In this document: piece after piece, positions 13,601 through 26,100 of the stretch
How the letters are laid out: the number at the start of each line of letters is the position of its first letter
Position numbering within the stretch: position 1 is the stretch's first letter
Source of the DNA: Ustulina deusta
Lineage: Eukaryota > Ascomycota > Sordariomycetes > Xylariales > Xylariaceae
Assembly (NCBI GenBank): GCA_023159155.1
Contig: JAJNNX010000037.1
Coordinates: 468,202 to 532,201 of the forward strand
DNA: 64,000 bases
Direction: 5' to 3'
The notes under the pieces: model-generated
The model's input: the letters and a program-made list of their open reading frames with translations, nothing else
Told to the model about the DNA's origin: nothing
Database searches by the model: none
Translations under genes and position numbers: made by a program

Positions 13601-14665
13601 TATTTTTAGTTTTAAAACGTTTTAATTCTTTTGTTATTTTTTTATTAAATAATTTAAGCAGCTTTATAAAATTTAAGTTTTTAAAATAATTTTTGAAATA
13701 AAGCTATATTTTTAGACTTGCTAATATTTAAAACTTTTTTAGTAAAAACAAATATGTTTTTTCTTGCAAGTTTATATATTTTTATTATTTATATAGAAAG
13801 TAAGCTTATATTAAACTTAGTTTTTTTTTTATATTTATATGTTTTAAAATAATTATATTATAAAACTTAAAAAGTTTTATATATATATTATTTATTATAT
13901 AAAATAGGGGTTTTTTTTTTTTTATTGTTAAGGAGTTTTTTTTAAATATATAAGTTTTTTTAGTTTTATATTAATACTTTGCTTAAAAGCTTTATTTTTA
14001 AAATCAGATATAAGTTTTTATATTAATTTAATAAAGAATTTAAAATTATTTAGTATATTAATAAATTTTTTTTGTACTAAAAAACAAATATCTAAATTTT
14101 ATTTAATTATAAAAATTTATTTTTTATTTTTTTATATATTTATATTATTTATAAGGTTTTATTAATTTATTTATATATATTATATATATTTAAAAAAAAA
14201 GTAAAACTAAAATTAAAAAGATTTTTAATATAAACTAAAAATTATATTAAAATATAAATAAGTAGCTAAATATTTTAATTCATTTATAACATTTATGTTT
14301 AATATAAAAATAGAAATAAAAAGGTTAAAAGTTTTGTTAGTTTTTAAAGATTTAAAAAGAGCTATTTTTTTAAATTTATTAAAGTTTAATTTTTTATAGA
14401 AATAATTTGGATTATTTTTATTAAGTATTAGTAAAGTAAGTATAATTTAAAAGCTTAAAAATTAGCAAAAGTTTAAAAAGTTTGCTGCATAAAGACTAAA
14501 CAAGAAATTAAGTTTTTAAATTTGTTATGTTTTGTTATATAAAATAACTTTTTAGTAGGTAGCGATGTTTTTATTTATGTTAGTTAGACCTGGTTAATTT
14601 GGAAGCGGTTTGTTTTGGATTCGGCTGTTTTTTGGATTTTTGGCTTCAATAGAAGCCGAATGGCC
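10683..14665 (-). mobile_element. Decayed reverse-transcriptase element between direct repeats
   Basis: Roughly 260-bp direct repeats lie at 10683-10942 and 14407-14665 (for example AAAAGCGGTTCGCTTCGGAT against GGAAGCGGTTTGTTTTGGAT). Between them the minus strand carries RT ghosts. Near 12640 it reads KPFVFRPIILY, and near 12150 it reads RFINNILL, which looks like a LINE-type F-x-DD motif with both Asp turned to Asn. The spacing of about 160 residues suits the fingers-to-palm distance of a non-LTR RT. Flanking direct repeats would instead suggest an LTR element. The class is therefore unresolved. No target duplication was found. Confidence 0.5.
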
Positions 14666-14670
14666 CGATT

Positions 14671-14672
<2 letters not shown>

Positions 14673-14708
<36 letters not shown>
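14673..14708 (+). repeat. Uninterrupted 36-nt A tract
   Basis: A pure poly(A) run directly after CCGAATGGCCCGATTGC and directly before an older repeat (GTTTTATTTTATAATATTTT, found again near 19914 and reversed near 33230). It looks like the poly(A) tail of a retroposed sequence inserted into that repeat on the plus strand. The left partner of the 260-bp repeat lacks this tail. Confidence 0.7.
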
Positions 14709-14712
<4 letters not shown>

Positions 14713-15454
14713 TATTTTATAATATTTTATTTTTTTTATAATTCTATTTTAAATAAAACTAATAATATTTTTGTTTTAATATTTATAATTAAATATATAT
14801 AAGCTTTTTAAATTAAAGGTATATAAAAAAATCTTTTATTTAAAATAATTTTAAATATATTTATTTTTTTGTTTTTAGTTTTTATAGCCAGTTTTTTTGT
14901 TTAATTAAGTATATTATATTAGTTTTTTAAAAAAATATTAAATAAGAAGTTTATAATTAATATAAAAATTAATAATTTTTTTTTAATTTTCTTCATTTTT
15001 ATTATAAAAGTTTTTATTATTATATATATATTTTTTTTAATATTAAAGACTAATATTATAATTTAATAAAAAGTTAGCTTAATCGATTTACTTAAAAACT
15101 ATAATAAAGCTTAATAATTAATTATTTTATAAATTTTTAAACTATATTTATTATTATTATTAAATAATTTCTTTCATTATATCATAGAAAAGATTTATTT
15201 TTATTTATATTAATTAATTCAGCTTACAAAAAGTTAAAACTAATATTTTATATATTAATAATTTTATATATTTAAAAATTTATTTTTATTTTAATTTAAT
15301 AATAAATAATTTAAAAATATAGCTATTTTATTAATATAATAAATAAATATATAAATATAATTATAAAACTTAAAAAATAATTAAATCAATTTAATATTTT
15401 TTTAATATTTAGTTTAATATAAATAATAGATTATTTTTTTATAATAAATATAAT
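14709..15454. repeat. Old RIP repeat, reverse-oriented copy, first part
   Basis: Matches 19912 onwards in the same orientation and 33240 down to 32220 in the inverted orientation. It contains no readable ORF. It is split by the solo LTR at 15455. Confidence 0.55.
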
Positions 15455-15707
15455 TGTTGGGTGGCTAGGGGGTACAATATTGTACGTAACAAAGGGGTAA
15501 AATAAATAACTATATATATCGATCTATCTCTCTAACTATCCGTACGAAAATAAGACTTTTGTGCGGAGGATTCTCATATAGTAAGAGAATTCTGCATATA
15601 TACACCGCCTACGCAATTAGACCAACAGCCAATTGCTAATATTGTACGAATAGTTTTATACGTAGTCGGCGGTAGCCTCGTGCGCAGTTAACACTATTAT
15701 TACAACA
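15455..15707. repeat. Solo LTR, 253 bp, family A (inverted partner at 51884)
   Basis: Starts TGTTGGGTGGC and ends ATTACAACA, the canonical TG...CA. It is flanked by ATAAT on both sides (15450-15454, 15708-15712). It contains GC-rich, RIP-free motifs such as GGGGGTACAATATTGTAC and GTCGGCGGTAGCCTCG. The same 253-bp unit occurs inverted at 51884-52136. Only one LTR is present, so it is probably a recombined remnant. Confidence 0.9.
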
Positions 15708-15712
15708 ATAAT

Positions 15713-17527
15713 AATATTTTTTAATTTTAAAATAAATTAAAATATTATTTATATAAATATTAATAAATTTATTTATAACTTTTTAAATTTATATATTAAA
15801 AAAACTTGCTATTAAGCAAGTTTTATTTTTAGATTAAATAATAAAGCTTTTTATTAAAATATTTAATAAAACATTTTAATGATTAAATCTATATTTTTTT
15901 ATTTATAATTAATTATAAATTCATATTTAATTAATTTAAGTTTAAATATAAATAAAACAAAAATAATATTTAAGTTTATATTTTATTTAATAAAATTTAT
16001 AAGTAATAGTTTATTTATAAAAAATTTTTCTAAAAAAAATAAACTATATAAATATTTAATATTAATAAAGTCCTAAAAAATATTTTTTATTATTAAGTTT
16101 TAGTACTATATTAAACTTTAATTATAATAATAATAAAGTTGTAGATTTTTTTTTAAAAAAAACTTTTCTTTAAAAAACAAATTTAATTTATTATTCAAAA
16201 TTTTTAATAATATTATTTAATTAATTCAAAAAAGTTTTTTTATAAAATATTAATTATTTTTTAATTTTTTTTAAATAGTTTAATATAATTATTTTTAATT
16301 ATTATAAACTTAATTATAATAAGTTTTTTTAAAGTTTTTTTAACTAGTTATTTTTATTCATTTTAATAAAAATGATTTTAAAAGTTTTATAAAAATTCTT
16401 TAGTAATAGTTTAAAAATTTTTTTTTAGAAATTATTACATAAACTTTTTTTGTTTTAATTTTAAAAGTTCTAGGTTTTTTTGATATTTTTTTTTTTTAGT
16501 TATCCTTCAAACAATTATTTTATTTTTAAAAAGTTATTTTGATATTTAATTATGTTTTTAAGTTTATAATTTATTATTTATAACTAAAAAATTAAACTAA
16601 TAAAAATAAATTATTTTGTTAGATTAGTTATTATTTTTAGGTTTTTATTAAAATATTTTATTTTATTAATTATTTAATATTATAATTAAAAGTAATAATT
16701 TAAAATATTTAGTTTTTAAATTATTAATTATTAATTTTTATTATATATATTAAATATTTATAGATTTTATTAACTATTTTATTATAATAATTATATAAAC
16801 TATTTTTATTTTTAATTATTATTTAATTTATTATATAAATTTATAGCTAATTAATAAAAAAATATAAGTTTTAATATTATTAATTTATTATTAAATAAAT
16901 AATTTATATTTTTATTAGTTTTATATATATAAATTTTAAAAGTTTTATAAATAATAATAAATTAATAATAAAACTGAAATAATTTTTTAATTAAATAAAA
17001 AAATATTTTTATAAACTTTTTAATATATATTTTTTAATTAATTTATAATATATTAAAATTAATTATTTTTAATTTAAAAAATAATAATATTTTTATTTAA
17101 TTTTTTTATTAATTTATAAACTTAATTATTATATAAAATTTCATTGTTTATATTTTAGTGTTTTTAATATAAAAAAATTTAAAATATTAATAAATAAACT
17201 AATAAAATAAAAATTAAATAAAATAATAAAACTAAAAAGTTTAAAATTAATATTTTTAAATATATTTTTTATTATTAGATTATATTTATTTTTTAAAAAT
17301 ATTAAAATAAATATAATAAAAAACTAATATTTTATTTGTTTTATTTATTAAAAAAGTTTTATTAAAATTATTATAAAAATATAAGTTTAAATAAGTTTAA
17401 TATTTTTTAATATATTTTTAAATATATTATTTATATCAAATTATTTAAGTTTTAATTTAAATTTAAATTTTAGATTTTTTTTAGAATTTTTTTTTTAAAT
17501 ATTTATTAATAAATAAATAAATAAATA
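15713..17527. repeat. Old RIP repeat, reverse-oriented copy, second part
   Basis: AT-rich and gene-free. It aligns with 20930-22940 (for example the block around 16030-16150 against 21180-21280). The stretch near 17209-17260 is the unoccupied version of the site where the LTR element at 22951-30613 inserted. Confidence 0.6.
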
Positions 17528-17697
17528 AAACTTTTATAGCTACTTCATTAACATCATAAATAAAAACTTTATATATATACCTATAGAATTATAGGTTGGT
17601 TTATATATAAGCTTTTTATTTTATTGCTATATATATTTAAAGTTTTTATAGGCTTTGCTAAAACTATACTAACTGTTATATTTTTATATAATACCTA
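17528..17697 (-). repeat. MITE-like repeat, copy 2 (reverse)
   Basis: Reverse orientation of the family described at 34373-34587. It contains TATAGGTTGGTTTATATATA and the complement of the GCAATAAAATA block. Confidence 0.6.
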
Positions 17698-18198
17698 AGT
17701 TTTATTTTTAAATTTCATTAATTATTTAATATATTTTAATAAATATTGTATAATATTAGATATTTATAATTTTAGTTTAGTTCTAAAAATTTTTAAATAA
17801 AAAATTTGTATTTAAGTTATATATAATATAATTAAAAAGTTTTTAATATATATTAATTTAATATTTATGTAGTATTTTTTAAATGGTTTATATAAATATT
17901 AATTGAAAAAATATTATTATTTAAAATTATATAATAATATTAATTAAAAAAAGATTTATTTATTTTTTATTTATATAATATTAATTATAATTTTATAATT
18001 AAAATTATTGTTATTTTTAATTAAAAACTTAAAATATTAAAGTATTAAGTTATATAATTAATTCTATATTTTATATAATTCTTTTATTTAAAAATGTTTA
18101 AAATAATAATAGAACAATTATAGTTTTGTTTTAATAAAATATATTTTAGTGTTATATAAATTTATATTAAAAAATAAATATTTCTATTTGTTATGATT

Positions 18199-18422
18199 AG
18201 TTAAGTAAAGCTTTTATAGCTAGTTTATTAATATTATAAACAAAAACTCTAAGCTAAAAAAAAAAAAAAAAAAAAAGTCAGAGTTTATAGAATAAATAAA
18301 TTTGGACTTTATATATGTAGCTATAAAGCTATAGGTTAGTCCGTGCGTTGTTTTTTTATTTTATTGCTATATAAGTCTAAAGTTTTTATAAGTTTTATTA
18401 AAACTATATTAATTATTATACA
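18199..18422 (-). repeat. MITE-like repeat, copy 3 (reverse)
   Basis: Reads GTTAAGTAAAGCTTTTATAG at its left and AAAACTATATTAATTATTATA at its right. A long internal A run at about 18256-18276 is absent from other copies. Confidence 0.65.
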
Positions 18423-19369
18423 ATTTTCTTTTAAAACTAAAAATATAAACATAGTTTTAATTTAAAATTATGAATAATATTAAGTTTATTTAGCTTTTTT
18501 ATAGGTTATTACTTTATTATTATTTTTATAATTATTTATAAATTTGTTAGCTATTGCTTTATATATTTATTTTTTTAGTTTTATAAGCGGTCCAGGAGCT
18601 TTTTTATAAGTTTTATAAAATTCTAAACTATATATTAAGTATTATTAAAGTTGCAGCTTTTTTAAATAACTTAGTATTATAGCTTTTTATTTTTTTTATA
18701 TATTTTTAATTATTTAATTTATTTAACTTTAAATTTTATTTTATTCTTAAAATCTTTAGTTAAAGTAATAGTTAGATTTGTTAAAATAAAAGGTTATTGC
18801 TTATTTTTTGTAATTAATTAATATAAAACAAGTTTTTTATTTTATAAAAATTAAATAAATTAAAAATATAACTAAATTTTTATTTTTTTAGGATTTTAGA
18901 AAGTTTAACTAATTAAAACTTTCATTTAATAGTTAATATTAATATTATAAAACTTTTTTTTTTAAAAAGATTTCATTTTTTATTTTAAAGTTTATTAAAT
19001 ATTTTTTTTGTTAGCTTATAGTTTATATTGTTTTTATATAAAAGTTGTAGTATTATATATTATTTTTTAAACGTTTTAAGTTTAATAGACTAATTTAAAT
19101 ATTTATTGTTTAGTCTTAAAATTCATAATAGTTTTATTAATTTTTATTATTATTTTTAGTACTAATATATTAATTAATAAATTTTATAAAAAACTATATA
19201 TAAAGTTTAAACTAAAAAAGTAAATATTTTAGTTGTTTTAATATTTATTAATATAAAAATAAAATTACTAATCTAGTTTTTAATTAGTTAATTTAATTAT
19301 TTTTTAAGTTTAAAAATAATAAGCGCTACTAAAGCAGTACTTAATGCTTATAAAATTATTAATTATTAC
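18423..19369. other. AT-rich RIP DNA without recognisable features
   Basis: About 0.95 kb between a MITE-like copy and a solo LTR. A few GC-richer words remain (GCGGTCCAGGAGC near 18588). No ORF, RNA gene or clear repeat boundary was recognised. Confidence 0.5.
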
Positions 19370-19636
19370 AGTTATAGTATAGTGGCTAGTGGCCGGGAGT
19401 ATGGCTGCAACCCAGAAGCTATATAAACCGCAATCTTTAATTTCTAGGTTACATAACTTATACCTGGCCGGCACCTAGCAATTACCTGACAGCTACCCAC
19501 ACTTCTTACTAATCTACCTATAAAGAACTAATAAGGTACCTTTATAGAACTAGCTTTTGTTTTTATACTTAGATTTTAATGCAAAGTTTGCTTTTAGAAT
19601 AAAGCTTTGCTTTTTATAATTGCTTAATATATAATA
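19370..19636 (+). repeat. Solo LTR, family B, copy 1
   Basis: 267 bp, starting AGTTATAG and ending TATATAATA, with a perfect ATTAC duplication (19365-19369, 19637-19641). It corresponds to 58094-58364. Compared with that copy it has extra C-to-T and G-to-A changes (for example TCTAGGTTACATAACTT against CCTAGGTCACATGACTT), so it is the more RIP-affected one. Confidence 0.88.
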
Positions 19637-22600
19637 ATTACTATAAACTTAAAAATAAATAGTTTTATATTATTTAATATTTATATATTTAGTATGCTAA
19701 AAAATCTATATAAACTCTTATAATATTATATAACTAATAATTTTATAATATTTATTTTTTTACTAAATAAAATTATAATTAAATACTTAAATTTATTTAT
19801 AAATACCTGTATAAAATTATAACTTTATTAGTTAAATAACATATTTTTACTATTTATTATTATATATTGCTATATTATTAATAATATAAATAATAAATAT
19901 AAAATGCTAAAGGTTTTATTTTATAATATTTTATTTTTTTATAGTTATAATAATTAAATATATATTATTTATAATTATATTTTAAATAAAACTAATAATA
20001 TTTTTATTTTAATATATAATAATAAAAAATATATAAACTTTTAAATTAAAATAATTTTAAATATATATAGCGTTTTATTTTTATTTTTAGTTTTTATAAC
20101 TAGTTTTTTTATTTACTTAAGTTTATTAAGTTAGCTTTTTAAAAAATATTAAATAAAAAGTTTATAATTAATATAAAATTTAATATTTTATTATAAAAGA
20201 TTAATATTATTGATTTTTATTTTTTATTTTTTAGTTTTTATTCAAAAAAGTTTTACTATTTTATTTTATTTTAATTAGTATTAAAAAATAATATTAAAAT
20301 TTAATAAAAAGTTAATTTATTAGATTTATTGTATTAATAAAATCTATTTATTTAAAAAATATAATAAAGCTTAATAATTAGTTATTATAAAAAACTTAGT
20401 TTTAAAAAGTTTTAAGTAATAATATTTTAAAGTTTATATTATTATTAAAAATTTATAGTTTTAAATTAAGTAAGTTTATTTAGTTAATATTATTATTTTA
20501 CAAAAACATTTTATAAAATTTCAAGTTATACTTTTTTATTATATTATATAAAATATTTATTTTTATTTATATTAGTTAGCTAAGCTTAAAAACAATCAAA
20601 ACTAATATTTTATATATTAGTAGTTTGATATATTTTTATTTTAGTTTAATTATAAATAGTTGGTTTTTTTTAATAATTAATTTAAAAGAATAGTTATTTC
20701 ATTAATATAATAAATAAATATATAAATATAGTTATAAAACTTAAAAAATAACTAAATTAATTTAATATTTTTAAAATTATTAAAGTTTTAATTTAAAATC
20801 AATTTTAATTTTTATTTAGTTTTTATAACTATTTTTAAATAATTAATAATAAATATAATAAAATAAAGTTTTAAAAAAAAAATTTAGTACTTAATTTAAT
20901 ATAAACAATAGATTATTTTTTTTAAATAAGTTTAGTACTTTTTTTTAGTTCTAAAATAAATTAAAATATTATTTATATAAATATTTATAAACTTATTTAA
21001 AAAGTTTTAAATTTATATATTATTAAAAATTTATTATTAAACAAATTTTATTTTTTTATAAGTTTAACAAAAAAATAACATAATTCAATAATATTATAAT
21101 AATTAAATATAATATTATTAATATTTAAAATAAATATAACTAATAGTTTATTTATAACTTTTTTTTAAATAAAATAAACTATATAAATATTTAATATTAA
21201 TAAAGTTTTAAAATATATTTTTTATTATTAAGTTTTAGTATTATATTAAACTTTAGTTATAATAATAACAAAATTTCAAATTTTTTTTAAAAAAAAACCC
21301 CTTTTTAAATATAATAATTAAAAAAATAAATAATTTTATATTAGCTTTATATATTTAAAGTTTTTTTTTTAAAATAAAATTAGTTTATTATTAAAAGTTT
21401 TTTATAGTAGTATTTAATTAATTTAACTCTAATCTTTTTATAAAATATTAATTATTTTAAAACTTTTTTTAATTACTTATTTTTATTTATTATAATAAAA
21501 ATAGTTCTAAAAGTTTTATAAGATTTTTTCAATAGTAGTTTAGTTTTTCTTTTTTTTAAAGTTATTATATAAACTTTTTTTATTTTAAGTTTAAAAATTT
21601 TAAGTTTTTTTATATTTAACATAATTATTTTAATATTTAATTATATTAATTAGTATTTCTTTATATTTTTAAGTTTATAATTGATTATTTATAATTAAAA
21701 AGTTTAATTATAAATATTAGTAAAAATTAAACTAATATAAATAAATTATTTAATGAAATTAATTATTATTTTTAAATTTTTATTAAAATATTTTATTTTA
21801 TTAATTATTTAATATTAATAATAATATATAACTAAAATTAATAATTTGAAATATTTAGTTTTTAAATTATTAATTATTAATTTTTATTATATATATTAAA
21901 TATTTATATATTTTATTATAATAATTATAAAATTTTTAAAGTTTCGTTAAACTAACCATTTTTATTTTTAATTATTATCTAATTTATTATATAAATTTAC
22001 AATTAATTATTTAAAAAATATAAGTTTTAATATTATTAATTTATAATTTAATAAATATTTTAAAAAGAATTTATTTATTTTAGTTATATATTTTAATGAA
22101 AATAAATAAAAAAACCAATAAAAAAACTTTTATTAGTTCTATTTATTCTTTAAGTTAAATAAACTATTAGAACTATTTTTATTATATATTTTTGTTGCTA
22201 GTTAAATGTTTAACATTTTAAGCTTTTAATGAAAATAATTAATTAATATATATATATATTTTTTTGTAAATAAAACAAGTTTTATTATTTTAATTATTTT
22301 AAAATAAATATTTTAAATTTTTATTTAATTAAATTTATAAGTTTAATTTATTAATAGTTTTTATAAACTTGTTTAATATTATATATTAATTTAATAATTT
22401 TATTAATAAATAATTTATAAAAAATATTTAAATTTATAAAAGTTTTATATAGATTTTTTTTTAAGTTTATATAAAAATAGTTCTATAATTTATATTTTTA
22501 TTATAATTTAATAAATTAATATTTTTAAACTAAACTATTAAATATAAAAATAAATTTATTAATATTTTTGTTAGTTTTGTATATATAAACTTAAAATATT

Positions 22601-22950
22601 TTATAAATAATAATTATTCAATTAAAATTATAATAAATTATTAATAAAACTTGCATTATTTTAATAATATTATTAAATAGTTTTTTAATTAAATAAAAAT
22701 TTCTTTTTAAAAAATTTTAAATATATTTTTTGAACTAATTTATAATATATTAAAATTAGCTATTTTTAGTTTAAAAAATAATACTATTTTTATTTAGCTT
22801 TTTTATTAATTTATAAACCTAATTATTAACTAAAGCTTTATTTTTTATAAACTTATTAACATTAGTTTTTTATATTTTAGTTTTTTTAACATAAAAAAAG
22901 TTTAAAATATTAATAAATAAATTAATAAAACAAAAAATAAATCAAATAAT
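19637..22950. repeat. Old RIP repeat, reverse-oriented copy 2
   Basis: Gene-free AT-rich DNA aligning with 14709-17527. It is interrupted at 22950 by the LTR element at 22951-30613 and resumes at 30614, joined by an ATAAT target duplication. Confidence 0.6.
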
Positions 22951-23153
22951 TAATAGAAAGACTAATAGGTATATAAATAAAAATAATAAATTAAGAAAAA
23001 ATAAATGCGTAGCAAAATATTAAAAGATCTAATATATCTATATGCAAGGTCCCACTTATAAGAGCACAGGCTACCTAGTATAGACCTATCCTAACCTAAG
23101 GCATAGGCCACTATTTAAAATTACTACTTCGAGCTTTTTATAAGTTTTTATTA
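22951..23153. repeat. Left LTR of the nested element
   Basis: Contains the less-mutated core AGAGCACAGGCTACCTAG, shared with the right LTR and with 1251-1443. It lies immediately inside the ATAAT duplication. Confidence 0.85.
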
Positions 23154-26100
23154 AAATGCTAGGTATAAAAAAACTTTCTACTAACTTTAGCAAATACTAA
23201 CTATTTATATTTATATATTTTTATTTTTATTTTTTTAAACAGCTATTATATTATATTAGAATAACTAATATTTTTTTATTGCTGTTTTAACTAGTAGTTC
23301 GGGTAGTTTTATTATTTTTACTAATAATATATTTTCTAGCATATTTTTATTAATTACTTTTTTTAATAATTGCAAGCTTAGGTATAGTTTTAACAAAAAT
23401 TACTAAATTCTTTACTATTTTAAGTGCTATATTATTAGGTATTAATAGTTTGATTATTGTTTTAAGTATAAATTCAATTAAAACTATTTATTTTATAGAA
23501 ATTAATTTAGGAAAGCTTATATTTTTGCGTAGTTTTTTTTAATGTTTAGGTACGTTTTTTAATTTCTTTTTTAGTTTGTACTAAAAGCTAGGTTATAACT
23601 TACGTTTATTTTAATAGTTTCTAATAAAAGTTTTTAAGTAATAAAAATAGTACTTTAAATACTAATAATTATGCTTATGTTTTTATTTTTTTATTTAATA
23701 AAATATTTAAACTTATTTTTATAATAATTAAAGTAATATTATATAATTATTTTAATTTTATAAATATTTTTATTATTATTTAAATTAAAGTACTAATTAA
23801 TTTTATAAGTTTAAATAAAAATATTATATATTTTAATAAATTATTATTATTTTTTATTAAATATAACTAAGCAATTAATATTATAAAATATATTTAGCAA
23901 TATAATAGAAAATCTAGTTTATATCCAAAATTTTTAATTTTTTGTTTAATAATCTAAAGTTTAGCTTTTTGCTATAAAAACTTTTTTAAAAGCTTGCTAA
24001 ATAAATAATAACTATTATATAAATAAATAAAAACTTTATTTTTTAGCTTAAATTAAAACATATAATATTTTTTATTAAACTGCTTTTTAAATTTTGCTAT
24101 AATAAAATTTATTACTAGCTTAACGATTTAAAATAAATATTTATATATATTTTATATTTTTTTAAAAATATATTTATTAGTTTGTTTAATTATAATATTA
24201 AAAAGTTTAAATAATTTAAATCTAAATAATTATTTATAAAAAGTTAATTATATAATATATAATTATATAAAATTAAAGTTTTATTATAAAACTAATATAA
24301 GTTTAACTTAATTAGATTTAAGTTCTAAAAAATTATAAAAATATATAGCTTTTTTTATAAGTAATAGGCCATAATTGTTAATAATTTAATATTTAAAGCT
24401 TTTTATATTTTTTTTAAAATATTTTAATTGTTTAGTAATAAATAGTATATAAATATAATAGTGTATTTTTTAATTATATATTTATTATTATTTAGTATTA
24501 ATAATATTTATTTAAATATATAATATATTATAATTAATATATAATTATAAGTTTTATAGTAAGCTTTTTTTATAAATTATTAAAATATATTAATTAATTT
24601 AACTAAAAATAAAAATAAAATAAAGTTTATTATAATTATTTATATAAATAGCATATTTTTAAAATAAATAAGATATAAGTTTTTTATAAGCTTTAGTTTA
24701 TTAATATAATTAAAATTATAATTTATAATAAATAAAATAAAGCTTAAAACTTTTTATTATTTAGTTAGAACTAACATAATATTTTTTGTTATATATTACT
24801 ATAAATATTTATTTAAATATGTTATATAAAATATAAAACTATTTATTATTTTTGTATATATTATAAATTAGCCTATTTATAACATAAAAAAAGTACCTAG
24901 TTTTAAAAAATATTTTAATATTTTTATTAACTTTTTATTGCTTATTTATTATTAATTTATTAAAGATCTTTTTTAGCTATATATTTATTTTATATATTAA
25001 ATAAAAATCTTGTTTTTATTTATTATTTATAATAATTTTGCTTAAATATTTAATTATATTTTAAATTAAATCTAATATTCCTAGTTTATTTGTTTGTTTT
25101 AGTTTACTAGTTATATTTATTATATTTTATATTATGTTTAATTAATTAAACTTATTAAAAATATAATTCAACCGGCCTAAAAAATAATATATTTAAAATC
25201 TATACTATAATAAATAAATAAAGAAATTTACTAGCTTATTATTAGTACAATTAATAATTAATATAATTAGCGTTATTTAATTTATAATATTTTTAATAAC
25301 TAAATAATTAGTAAGTACTATAACTAGCTGCCTATTCAAATATATTATAATATACAGTTTTTTTGCTACTTATATTAAATAAGCAATTTTAAAGTTTAAA
25401 AAGTTATATTTAGTTTCTGCTTATAAAATATATTTATTTAAATATATTACTAGTTTTATTTTAATAAAAAAAATAATTTAATTTAATATTTATTTAAAGT
25501 TTTTTTAATATAAAATACTATTATTTTGAAGCTTTAGTTAAAAACCTTATTTAGTTAAATATATAAAATATAATCAAAATTATAATGATATAGTATAGTT
25601 TTAAAATAAATAGCTTTTTAAACTATATAAAAAAATATTAATTTTATTTAAGTTAGTTTATAGTAAGTTATATAAATATAATATTTTTGCTTTTTAGGGT
25701 TACTATTAATAACTTTATTTTTTTATTGTTTTTTTGTTAAAAAAGGTATTTTATAATTTTGCAATAGCTTAGCTAGCTTAGCGTAATATAGTAAAAAATT
25801 ATAAAAAAAGCTATTAGTACTAAAATATTATTTTAGGGTTTATAAGTTTTTAAAAAAAACAAACTATTTAAAAGCTTATATATATTTTTTAGTAATAAAT
25901 ATTTTAAATATATTAACTTAAATTTTAAAAAGTTTAACTAATAAATATTTAATAAAAGATTTTTTAAAAAATATTATAATATTTTTTGTTTAAAACAAGC
26001 CAAATATAGTACTTAAATGTTTAAAATGCTTTTTATATATATTGAAAAAATAATATTATTATTAAAAAAGCAATAATAAAACTATAAAAATAATTAAAAG

